Source of the DNA: Sinorhizobium sojae CCBAU 05684
GTDB taxonomy: Bacteria > Pseudomonadota > Alphaproteobacteria > Rhizobiales > Rhizobiaceae
Direction: 5' to 3'
Assembly: GCF_002288525.1 (NCBI RefSeq)
Contig: NZ_CP023068.1
Location: 372,001-436,000 of the forward strand
DNA length: 64,000 bases
Part shown: piece by piece, positions 53,910 through 61,800 of the stretch
Layout: every line of letters starts with the position of its first letter
Numbering within the stretch: position 1 is the first letter of the stretch
Made by a program: the position numbers and the translations under genes
Notes under the pieces: model-generated
What the model was told of the DNA's origin: nothing
Seen by the model: the letters and a program-made list of their open reading frames with translations, nothing else
Database searches by the model: none

Positions 53910-55286
53910 CTAAACCTCCTCAACGGTGTCGGGAACGAGATAAGGCTGCCCTTCCGCGTCCTCTGTGATGCGGAGGCGGGCGGGCATCGGGTGACGGTGG
54001 AATTCGTTTTCGAGAAGATCCATCTGGTAGCCGCCGGTATTCGCGAACACCAGCAGATCACCGACTTCCGGCGCGACGGGGAAGTCCAGCCACCTGTTGC
54101 TGAGCACGTCCTCGTCGAGGCAGCTGTGTCCGGCGACATAAGCGCGGACGGGCGGTGTCGCAGAGAGCGGCGGCCTAGCTGCCGGCACGTGAATCGGATC
54201 GATCAGGAACTCGGAGGCAAACCAGGTTTCGCAGGCGCTGAAGCTGCTGCCCTCGACGAAAATGACATGCGTGTCGGGACCGAGCGCCTTTATGCGCGAG
54301 ATCTTGAAGACAGTTATGGCTGTCTGGTCCGCCAGCGCGCGACCCGGCTCCATTGCCAGGGAAAGCCCCTCACGCGTGAGATAGTCGGCGACGGTTCGGC
54401 CTTGGTGCATCTCTGCCTTTAGAAACGAATGCAGCCAGTCTGAAGCCGAAAGAGTTCCGCCATAGGGATAGAAGGACTCCGGAACTTTGCCGGTGCGGTA
54501 GTCATCTGACGTCTGCGCGGCGAGGTGGTTCCGGTAGGAGACCGGATCGACGTACTGGACGGGCAGGCCGCCGCCTATATCGATCATGCGCGGAGTAAAT
54601 CCCATGCGCCGAGCTTCGGTGATGAGGTCGGCAGCCTCGCTCAATGCTGCGGCGCGGTTTTCCCAACGGTAGCCACTGAGATGGAAATGCACGCCCTCGA
54701 GACGCAACCGGCTTTCGCCGAGAAGCCGGGCAAGGCATTGAACGATGGCGTCAGCCGGCATGCCGAAGCGGCTTTTGCTCTGGTCGCTCGGTCGCAGGCG
54801 CAAGAGGATTGGCTGCGGGCCGGCCTTTGCCGGCAGAACATTGATGAGATCCTCCAGCTCTTCCGGAGAATCAACCGATATCAACGCGCCGGAGTCGACC
54901 AGCTCCTTGTGGAACACACTTGTCTTAGCCGGCCCTGTCGCCACCAGCCTTGCACCATCGGCCCCAAGGCGCGTCGCGTCGCGAAGTTCATACAGGCTGG
55001 AAACGTCAATCCCAGCGCCTGTTTTGAGCGCCGCTCGCATCAGGCCAGGGGACTTGTTGACTTTCGCCCCGTAATAGATGGCATGCTGAACGCCGCTCTC
55101 CGTCAGCGCGCCTTGAAGGGCCGCAAAGTTGTCCTCAAGTGCTTCCGGCCAGATGAGGTTTAGCGGCGAACCGTAGCGGGCAGCCCAGCCGAGAAGAAGA
55201 GAACCGTGCCGGGCGAGAAGGTTCGCGGTCGCCGACCGCAGAACCGGTGGCAGCCCATGGCCGGCTTTCTGGCAATGAAGCGTCAT
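53910..55286 (-). CDS. Fold-III PLP-dependent decarboxylase (SbnH/LysA type)
   Basis: 458 aa from ATG 55286 ([11 protein letters not shown]), with AGGAG eight bases upstream; the longer open frame to 55706 lies inside the next gene. An alanine-racemase-fold decarboxylase related to SbnH and diaminopimelate/ornithine decarboxylases. PLP Lys K75 in YYGAKVNKSPG; GVHFHLSGYRW and MIDIGGGLPVQY for phosphate binding; MEPGRALAD; C-terminal CLDEDVLSN with the substrate-contact Cys/Asp. SbnH decarboxylates a diaminopropionate-containing siderophore intermediate to an ethylenediamine unit. The same reaction on a lysine-linked intermediate would produce the ethylenediamine of rhizobactin. Start overlaps the kinase-like gene by one base. 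Confidence 0.88.
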   Translation of the reverse strand: MTLHCQKAGHGLPPVLRSATANLLARHGSLLLGWAARYGSPLNLIWPEALEDNFAALQGALTESGVQHAIYYGAKVNKSPGLMRAALKTGAGIDVSSLYELRDATRLGADGARLVATGPAKTSVFHKELVDSGALISVDSPEELEDLINVLPAKAGPQPILLRLRPSDQSKSRFGMPADAIVQCLARLLGESRLRLEGVHFHLSGYRWENRAAALSEAADLITEARRMGFTPRMIDIGGGLPVQYVDPVSYRNHLAAQTSDDYRTGKVPESFYPYGGTLSASDWLHSFLKAEMHQGRTVADYLTREGLSLAMEPGRALADQTAITVFKISRIKALGPDTHVIFVEGSSFSACETWFASEFLIDPIHVPAARPPLSATPPVRAYVAGHSCLDEDVLSNRWLDFPVAPEVGDLLVFANTGGYQMDLLENEFHRHPMPARLRITEDAEGQPYLVPDTVEEV

Positions 55287-55714
55287 CACAACGCTCCTGC
55301 GTAAAGGGCTGGCGCCCTGCCGGTCGGAACGGGACCGTACAAGAGTCCAAGCGGCACATCGCATGTAGGCAGGCCATTTTGGAAAATGTGCCGGGTCGTC
55401 TTGTAGGGAAACTTGCGGCCGCTGCGCGCCATATCGAAGATGTCGGCCGGCGTGACCCTTTCTCCAGCACGCCAGCTCTCTACGTGCACCGTTTCGTAGT
55501 CGAGAAGGACGACCGGCACAGCTTTGAGCCCGAGGCGATGCGCGACCGTCAACCGGTGATGGCCGTCCATCACGAACAAGGCATCCTTCTCTGCCGTAAT
55601 TGGCGCGGTCCAGGAGCCCTCTTGCAGGATTTGGGTCTGCAGTGCATCGACGCTGTCGAGATTCACCTCTTCTGTCGGAATCAAACGTGCTGGGGAGAGA
55701 AGGCAAAATTCCAT
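55286..55714 (-). CDS. SerK/SbnI-like free L-serine kinase (ParB/Srx fold)
   Basis: 142 aa from ATG 55714 ([16 protein letters not shown]), with GAGGG upstream. The open frame continues to a TTG at 55777, but that codon lies inside the iron box, so I reject it. A minimal ParB/sulfiredoxin-fold protein: [20 protein letters not shown] carries the Glu pair (E15/E16) that is catalytic in SerK and SbnI, and [16 protein letters not shown] contains the DGHHR motif (D50-R54) shared with free-serine kinases. It should make O-phospho-L-serine for the SbnA-like enzyme. SbnI is about 250 aa with a C-terminal regulatory part that is lacking here. First gene of the seven-gene operon. Confidence 0.8.
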   Translation of the reverse strand: MEFCLLSPARLIPTEEVNLDSVDALQTQILQEGSWTAPITAEKDALFVMDGHHRLTVAHRLGLKAVPVVLLDYETVHVESWRAGERVTPADIFDMARSGRKFPYKTTRHIFQNGLPTCDVPLGLLYGPVPTGRAPALYAGAL

Positions 55715-55761
55715 GCTGTCAGGCCCTCGCGCTTGCTCTTTTGCATCGCAAAAATTTATCT

Positions 55762-55776
55762 TGAGTAAATGACTCA
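55762..55776. promoter_or_regulatory. Iron-responsive (RirA/IRO-type) box before the siderophore operon
   Basis: TGA GTAAATGAC TCA fits TGA-N9-TCA inside a larger perfect palindrome, CTTGAGT-AAATG-ACTCAAG (55760-55778). It is about 48 bp upstream of the first gene's ATG (55714) on the minus strand, a good position to block transcription when iron is plentiful. Confidence 0.8.
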
Positions 55777-55997
55777 AGATTGAACTGCTATAGCCAGCGA
55801 AGATTGTGGCGTCAATAGCGTTCGCAATGACCGATTGCTTCGAGTGCTCAGGAAGAGAGGGTGGGCTGCCGCTCTTTTGCCCGTTAGCTATATGGCTGTC
55901 TCAGTGGAGTGCCGGCCAGCATCAGGCCGCTCACAAGGCCAGTTCCTTCGCAAGCGAAATAGGAGCGCGCTGCCGTCCGGGCGAAGGTATTTGCGGG

Positions 55998-56567
55998 TCA
56001 GGGAAGTGGCGTAGCGCCAAACAGCCATTCGTGCAGTCGCCAGACGAACAACACATAGAGAAGGACGCCCGCTGCCACAGCCCCCATGTCCCATGCTGCC
56101 GGACCCGGCGCCGCCACGTCATTGCCCCGGCGTTTGACCGAAATGCGATCGGCTACTGCCCAGGCCAGGAACGCACCGAAGAGCAGTAGCGAGGCGAGAT
56201 CGCCATTGGCGAGCAGATGCGCAAGAGCCCAGATCTTCACCGAGACGAGCATTGGATGTTTCAGAGCCGGCTTCAGGCGGCCCGCCGGGAAGGCAAAGAC
56301 CATGAGACTGATGAAGGCGAAGAGCATCAGCGCAAGAGCGAGATGCTTCATCCAGACCGGTGGCTCGTAGAGGACCGGAGCATCCGGCCTGGCACTAGCG
56401 AAGCCCCAAATGATCAGCACGAAACCGCCAAGGGAGACGAGCGAATAGAGCCCTCTCCAGGCGCCGGCCCCCGTATCGGCAATGCGTCGATTGCGCCAGG
56501 CGGGCGCACAAATGTGCACCGAGTGGACACCCAGAAAGATCAGCAGGCCGAGTATCAGAACAAACAT
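55998..56567 (-). CDS. NnrU-family membrane protein
   Basis: 189-aa inner-membrane protein. Start ATG 56567 with GGAGGCG directly upstream. Five or six hydrophobic segments; HSVHICAPAWR and GLYSLVSLGGFVLIIWGF near the N-terminus and LKHPMLVSVKIWALAHLLANGDLASLLLFG (core HPMLVSVKIWALAHLLANGD) match NnrU, a protein related to the isoprenylcysteine methyltransferase fold and needed for nitric oxide/nitrite reductase activity in some denitrifiers. No denitrification genes are here, so the role is unclear. A decayed relative lies at 58412-58523. Confidence 0.82.
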   Translation of the reverse strand: MFVLILGLLIFLGVHSVHICAPAWRNRRIADTGAGAWRGLYSLVSLGGFVLIIWGFASARPDAPVLYEPPVWMKHLALALMLFAFISLMVFAFPAGRLKPALKHPMLVSVKIWALAHLLANGDLASLLLFGAFLAWAVADRISVKRRGNDVAAPGPAAWDMGAVAAGVLLYVLFVWRLHEWLFGATPLP

Positions 56568-56600
56568 CGTCGCCTCCGCAAGGAATTCACCGCAAGCTTA

Positions 56601-56650
56601 AAGCAGCGTCCTTCTGACGTGCAAAGAGCACTCTTTGAATTGCTGCATGT
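56601..56650. repeat. Degenerate copy of the Sinorhizobium intergenic mosaic element
   Basis: AAGCAGCGTCCTTCTGACGT and AATTGCTGCATGT correspond, in inverted order, to the GCATGT... and CAAAGTG/CTACAGCG parts of the element at 58741-58835. It is divergent, so the call is tentative. Confidence 0.4.
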
Positions 56651-56811
56651 TTCTTCAGTTTGGTTACGATTTAAAGAAGCATTCAGTAGCCGAGCCCTTG
56701 AGAACGACGGTGCTTCCATGCCGCTCCCGCGATCAGATCTGCTACGCTGCCGCGTGGCTACAGCTTGTCGCCGCAAGCGATCTTCGCCGGACCACATGAC
56801 CGCGCTTGCCC

Positions 56812-56837
56812 GGAACATTGTTCGGGCGGACATCGTT
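56812..56837 (+). promoter_or_regulatory. EcfG/RpoE2-type general-stress promoter
   Basis: GGAAC (56812-56816), 18 bases, then GTT (56835-56837), matching GGAAC-N18/19-TT. It is 29 bp upstream of the small membrane protein gene and correctly oriented. Confidence 0.6.
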
Positions 56838-56865
56838 GTCCAGGCACGGAAAACGGAGAGACCCA

Positions 56866-57240
56866 ATGGGCAATCATCTGGACGAACGGGGCGACCCGCC
56901 CTCAGCCACACATGAGTCGGCGAGGAAGACCTTCACAAAGACCGAGACGCGCCAGGGGCGGTTCGGCTTCCCGGTTTTCGTGGTGCTCGCCACAAGCCTT
57001 GTCCTGGCGATGGTCGTCTGGGCGGCTATCGAAATATGGGCCGAGAGCACGGATATTGACGCGCCGACGGCGGCGGTGGAGGAAGTTCAGCCTTCGCCTT
57101 CGAACGAACAAACAGGTAGTGTAGGAAGTCCGGCGAGCACGGAAGAGGGAATAGAGGCACCGACTGATCGGGACCCCGCCTATCAGACCGGGACCGGCGG
57201 CCCAAGCCCCACAATAACCCCGGACGGCACGCAGAACTAG
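56866..57240 (+). CDS. Small single-pass membrane protein of unknown function
   Basis: 124 aa from ATG 56866 (MGNHLDERGDPPS), with GGAGAG upstream; a longer frame from 56806 is possible but would overlap the stress promoter. Basic/polar N-terminus (about 40 residues), one helix (FPVFVVLATSLVLAMVVWAAIEIW), then a periplasmic tail rich in Thr/Pro/Glu/Gly (VQPSPSNEQTGSVGSPAST). I do not recognise a function; the stress promoter makes it a candidate general-stress envelope protein. Confidence 0.7.
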   Translation: MGNHLDERGDPPSATHESARKTFTKTETRQGRFGFPVFVVLATSLVLAMVVWAAIEIWAESTDIDAPTAAVEEVQPSPSNEQTGSVGSPASTEEGIEAPTDRDPAYQTGTGGPSPTITPDGTQN

Positions 57241-57579
57241 GTCATGCCGTTCAAGCGACGCAGCGTCCTCTAGCACATCCCGAGCGTGTTAAAGGATGGC
57301 ACGCTGCTGCAAGGCGCGCATTGAATTTGCGACGGCTCCGCTCCGAATGCGCTGACACAGGCGTTTGATCGCTGCGCAGCTTCAGGCATTCCGACGGGGA
57401 CGTCCGGCGTATTCAGTCGACCACGACCGCAGAGGGCCCCGCCTGCAATTCAGCGATATTCATTTCTTCAGGCCCGTCCAATGGCTTCCCTCGAAGGGAA
57501 CGGCGGCGAAGCACGGTTGATCTCGGCGAGCGGGGGAAACGCCGAACTCCCGCGGGCAAACTTTTACGACTTGTTCCGG
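57241..57579. other. Intergenic region before the LysM-like gene
   Basis: About 340 bp with no supported gene. The short palindrome TTCCCTCGAAGGGAA (near 57490) is the only structure I noticed. Confidence 0.45.
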
Positions 57580-57604
57580 GAACCGGCGGATCGGAGGGGT
57601 GTTA
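57580..57604 (+). promoter_or_regulatory. EcfG/RpoE2-type general-stress promoter
   Basis: GGAAC (57580-57584), 18 bases, TT (57603-57604), exactly the RpoE2 form GGAAC-N18-TT, 34 bp before the LysM-like gene and its GAGGAGG ribosome site. Confidence 0.65.
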
Positions 57605-57638
57605 GGCACTGATTGTCTGGCTTAAGAGGAGGCGATAC

Positions 57639-58340
57639 ATGCGATATCTGGCAAATTGCGGTGCGGCGGCTCTGCTTCTCTATCTCGGTGCATTGCCCGC
57701 AGCCGCACAGACCTGCGGGAAAAACGAGGCAATCGCTGAAGGCGAGACCCTTGAACAGTTGGCCGCGCGTTGCGACACGGAGGTCGAAGCAATTCTATCC
57801 GCCAATCCGTCGCTGGAGCGAACCGACATTCGTGCTGGCCTCCAATTGGAGATGCCTGCCGCCAGCGGGGAGGAGGATTGGCTCGACCGTGCCCGTAACG
57901 CGGTGAGGGATGCGGGGGAGCGTGTGCACGGGGCCGCCGAGGCGACGGGGAAATCCGTGTCCGAGTATCTCTCGGAACAGCCGGATCTCAACAGAGATAT
58001 CTTGGAGTTCGGCGAGAGGCTGGGGCTGCCGGGCGTCTCGGCAGGCGCGAGTGGAGAGGCCGAACTGACTGTGGTCCCGAAGAGTGCCGGGCCCGGCGAG
58101 AACGTGACGCTGGTGGCGCAGGGATTGCCCGGCGATGCGGAGGTTTCGATCGACGCCCGCATCGGAGACGGATCCGATTTCCAGAACATCTCTCGCGCGC
58201 GGACCGACGCAGCGGGGAGGCTGCAAGCAACTGTTGCCGTGCCGGCGGGAGCGCGGGAAGGACAGGAGATCGTCTTTGCCGTGGAGACGACGGATGGGCG
58301 TATGCGCTTGGTTTCCGACGTTTTCGATCTTGGTTCCTGA
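57639..58340 (+). CDS. Exported LysM-like domain protein
   Basis: 233 aa with a signal peptide (MRYLANCGAAALLLYLGALPAAAQ). GAGGAGG lies nine bases upstream of the ATG. The mature N-terminus TCGKNEAIAEGETLEQLAARCDTEVEAILSANPSL is a LysM-like repeat (VxxGxTL..IA....V....L...NP pattern) with two Cys that may pair, so it could bind peptidoglycan or a sugar polymer. A helical stretch (VRDAGERVHGAAEATGKSVSEY) and a beta-rich C-terminal domain (AELTVVPKSAGPGENVTLVAQGLPGD) follow. Function unknown; the stress promoter and the export signal suggest an envelope stress role. Confidence 0.78.
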   Translation: MRYLANCGAAALLLYLGALPAAAQTCGKNEAIAEGETLEQLAARCDTEVEAILSANPSLERTDIRAGLQLEMPAASGEEDWLDRARNAVRDAGERVHGAAEATGKSVSEYLSEQPDLNRDILEFGERLGLPGVSAGASGEAELTVVPKSAGPGENVTLVAQGLPGDAEVSIDARIGDGSDFQNISRARTDAAGRLQATVAVPAGAREGQEIVFAVETTDGRMRLVSDVFDLGS

Positions 58341-58371
58341 GGGGCCTAGCCGGTCGACCTGGCGCATCGGC

Positions 58372-58395
58372 CCGAAAATCGGACCCGATTTTCGG
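58372..58395. repeat. Perfect palindrome CCGAAAATCG...CGATTTTCGG
   Basis: Arms of 10 bp around GACC. It begins 32 bp after the LysM-like gene stop and coincides with the end of recognisable nnrU-like sequence on the other strand. A less perfect copy is at 9990-10019. It may serve as a terminator. Confidence 0.7.
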
Positions 58396-58411
58396 CAAGC
58401 CGCCGAAGACG

Positions 58412-58523
58412 GGACGAGCGAGCGACGGTCGCCATTGGCGACGAGATGGCCGAGTGCTCAGAGAGCAAAGCCCCATAGCACCGGATGACGGGTGATCGCG
58501 ACGATCGCTCCGGGCGTAGCATG
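58412..58523 (-). pseudogene. Decayed nnrU-like fragment
   Basis: Read on the minus strand, HATPGAIVAITRHPVLWGFAL, then a TGA stop (58460-58458), then ALGHLVANGDRRSLV. These are the conserved middle and C-terminal parts of NnrU (RHPxLWGFALWALGHLxANGD); the stop replaces the Trp codon TGG by TGA. Past SLV, similarity ends near the palindrome at 58372-58395, and the N-terminal half is not recognisable upstream. An intact family member lies 2 kb away at 55998-56567. Confidence 0.65.
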
Positions 58524-58535
58524 CAACAGCCTATG

Positions 58536-58740
58536 GCGGCACCTTGCGACCGGCGAAGAGCAGCAGGACACCCTGCTTCTGTGGGTGCGAGGCGAAGTCC
58601 TATGCGCCCACGATCTTCGGGCAGAGCGGCTATGCCGTCGTCAGCAATATCGGCAGGCTGCCGTCGGCCCTGCCTGCTATCTACTGCGGCCTCGTGAGAT
58701 TGGGGGGAGGTCGCGATACGGAAGGCTCGGCAAGTCTACT
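58536..58740. other. Gene-poor region between the nnrU remnant and mosaic repeats
   Basis: About 205 bp. One plus-strand frame reads APTIFGQSGYAVVSNIGRLP followed by SALPAIYCGLV, which looks protein-like, but it has no start, no continuation and no family I recognise, so it may be another fragment. Confidence 0.35.
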
Positions 58741-58784
58741 GCATGTCTCCTTTAGGCGACCTCGATTTAAGGACAAAGACATGC
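58741..58784. repeat. Mosaic element, left palindrome (GCATGTCT...AGACATGC)
   Basis: GCATGTCTCCTTTAGG at one end and AAGGACAAAGACATGC at the other form imperfect inverted repeats, the usual left module of this Sinorhizobium intergenic element, next to the right module at 58793. Confidence 0.65.
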
Positions 58785-58792
58785 AGCTAGTA

Positions 58793-58835
58793 CTACAGCG
58801 GCCTTTGCGGTCTGGTAAGGCGCGCGGCGCTGTAG
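58793..58835. repeat. Palindromic intergenic mosaic element (copy 2)
   Basis: CTACAGCGGCCTTTGCGGTC to GCGCGGCGCTGTAG; same end structure as 10041-10084 with differences in the centre. It lies just past the RND operon end and may act as its terminator. Confidence 0.8.
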
Positions 58836-58865
58836 CCGATCAAGGCCCTCTCTCGTCGTGGGCGA

Positions 58866-61800
58866 TCATTCCGCCGCGACCGGCGCCGGATAGCGCTTTG
58901 CTTTCGCGACGGCGTCCTCGCTCGGCGCAGCTTCGTCCGCATCCGTCTTCCCCATCTTCGGCTCCTTGCCGAAGAACAAGGCGTAGCCGGCCGGCAGCAC
59001 GAGGATCGTCAGCACCGTCGCGACCAGGATGCCGCCCATCATCGCGTAGGCGAGCGGCGCCCAGAAGATGCTGCGCGAGATCGGTATCATCGCGAGCACC
59101 GCGACAAGCGCCGTCAGCATGATCGGCCGGAACCGACGCACGGCGGCGCCGACGATCGCCTCGGCGCGCTCCATGCCGGCGGCGATGTCCTGATCGATCT
59201 GGTCGACGAGGATGATCGAGTTTCGGATGATGATGCCGAGTAGCGCTATGACGCCGAGAATGGCGACGAAGCCGAAGGGGGCGCCGCTGATAAGCAGGGC
59301 CGCAGCCGCGCCGATGATGCCGAGCGGCCCGGTGGCGAGCACAAGCATCGCCTTGCCGAAATGCTGGAGCTGGACCATCAGCAGGACGAGGATGACGAGC
59401 AGCATGATCGGCGCCTTGGCGGCGATCGACGCTTGGCTCTCGGCGCTGTCTTCTGCGCCCCCCTGGATCTCGATCTTATAGCCGGGCGCGAGCCCGTCCC
59501 GCAGTCCCTTGAGCTCGTCATAGAGCTTCATCGTGACGTCGTTCGGTTGCACATCGTCCGGCAGCGTGCCGCGCACGGTGATGGTCGGCAGGCGATCACG
59601 CCGCCACTCGATGCCCTGCTCCATGACCGGCACGACCTTGGCGATCTGGGCGACGGGTACGAAGCCGCCGAAATCCGTCGGCACATAAACTGAGTTGACC
59701 GCCGACAGCAGATGTCGGCTACCTTCCGGCTCGCGGGCGACGATCGAGACGGTTTCCTCGCCGTCGCGGAAATCGTCGAGCGGGACACCGGACATCGCCG
59801 CCTGCAGCATCTGGCGGACGCGCTGCGAACTGACGCCGAGTGCACGGGCGCGGTCCTGGTCGATGACGAGCTTCATCGCCGGCACGGGCTCCAGCCAGTC
59901 GTCGTGGACGGCGCCGAGCAACGGATTCTCGTTGAACTTCGCCTTCACCTGATCGGCGATGCGGCGCAGTTCCTGGCGATCGGGACCCATCACGCGGATC
60001 TGGACCGGCCAGCCGGTGGGAGGACCCAGAAAGAGGCGACCGACCTTGGCGCGAATCGAGGGGAATTCCTCGGCGAGGATCGTGCGGAGCTTGAGGATCA
60101 ACCGTTCGCGCGCGGGCTCGTCTTTCGCCATGACGAGTAGCTGTGCAAAGTTGGGGTTGCGAAGCTGCTGGTCGAGCGGCAGGAAAAAGCGCGGAATGCC
60201 TTCGCCGATATAGGTGGCGATGAAGCGCTTGTCCTCGTCGTCCATCATCCGCGCCTCGAGTGTCTTGGCCTGGCGTTCGACCTCGTTGATGCTGGTGCCT
60301 TCCGGCAGCCACAGGTCGACGAGGATCTCCGGCCGGGACGATTGCGGGAAGAAATTCTTTGGAATGAACTGGAAGGACCAGAGGCTGGTCATGAAGGCTG
60401 CCAGCGTCATGACGAGCACGAGGACGCGGTGCCGCACGGCCCAGCCGACGGCCGACCGGAGGCGACGGTAGAAGTGCGTGTCGAAAGCGTCGTGATGCCC
60501 GCCGGCATGGTGGCGCTGCTTCAGGATCATGTAGCCGAGCCAGGGCGTGAAATAGACGGCGACGAACCAGGAGACGACCAGCGCGATGCCGACCACATAG
60601 AACAGCGAACGGACATATTCGCCCGCGGTCGATTCCGCGAAGCCGACCGGAATGAAGCCCGCGGTGGTGATCAGCGTGCCGGTCAGCATCGGGAAGGCGG
60701 TGGAGGAGTAGGCGAAGCTCGCCGCATCGATCTTCGCCAGGCCTTCCTCGAGCTTCCGCTCCATCAGCTCGACGACGATCATCGCATCGTCGACCAGCAG
60801 GCCGAGCGCGATGATGAGCGCGCCGAGCGAAATGCGCTGCAGGTCGATGCCGAACTCGTACATGATGGCGAAGGTGGCGGCGAGCACCAGGGGTATGGCG
60901 ATCGCAATCACCAGCCCCGAGCGCCAGCCGATAGACAGGAACGACACCACGAGCACGATGGCCAGCGCTTCCAGGAGGGCGTGCATGAATTCGTTCATCG
61001 CCTCGGTGACGACTTCCGGCTGGTTGGAGATCTGGTCGACCGAGACCCCATAGGGGAGCGAGGACTGGAAGCGCTCATAGGTCGCCTCCACCGCCTTGCC
61101 GACATCGGTGACCTTGTGACCCTTGGCCATCACGACGCCGATCTGCACACTGTCGTGGCCGTTGAAACGGAATTTTCGCGCGTACGGGTCCTCGAGTCCC
61201 GCAATAACCGTCGCTATGTCACCGAGGCGGATCGTCTCGTCGCCTGTGCGCAGGCGCAGATTGCGGATGTCCTGGACCCGCGTGACATCGCCGTCGACGG
61301 AGATGCGCACCGACCGGGTGCCGGTATCGACGCTGCCGGCGGGGTCGATGTTGTTCTGACCGGCAACGGCGTTTTGCAGGTCGGCAAGAGTGAGCCCGCG
61401 CGCGGCCAACAATTTGGAGGATACGTCGATATAGATCTTCTGCGGCTGGTCACCGAGGATCACCACCTTCTCTACGCCGGGGGTCGTCAGGAGCATGTCG
61501 CGCCCTGCGATCGCAAATCGCTTCAGTTCGGGGTAGCTGTAGCCTTCGCCGCTGATGGCATGCATGGTGATATAGGTGTCGCCGAATTCGTCGTTAAAAT
61601 AGGGGCCGAGCAGGCGCTCCGGCAGATCGTTGGCGATGTCGCCCACCTTCTTGCGCACCTGGTAGAAGGCGTCGGCAACGTCGTCCGCATCCGTATCACC
61701 CTCGATCTGCACGGTGATGATGGCGCTGCCTGCACGCGTATAGGAGCGGACGTAATCGAGATGCGGCGTCTCCTGCAGCTTGCGCTCTATCTTGTTGACG

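Noticed and set aside
47484..55714. Siderophore operon as rhizobactin 1021, aerobactin or staphyloferrin B
   Set aside because: No N-hydroxylase or acetylase genes (needed for the first two), only one NIS synthetase and no citrate-synthase-like or SbnB-type gene (needed for staphyloferrin B).
55714..55777. TTG start at 55777 for the serine-kinase-like gene
   Set aside because: It lies inside the TGA-N9-TCA iron box and has no ribosome site; ATG 55714 has GAGGG upstream.
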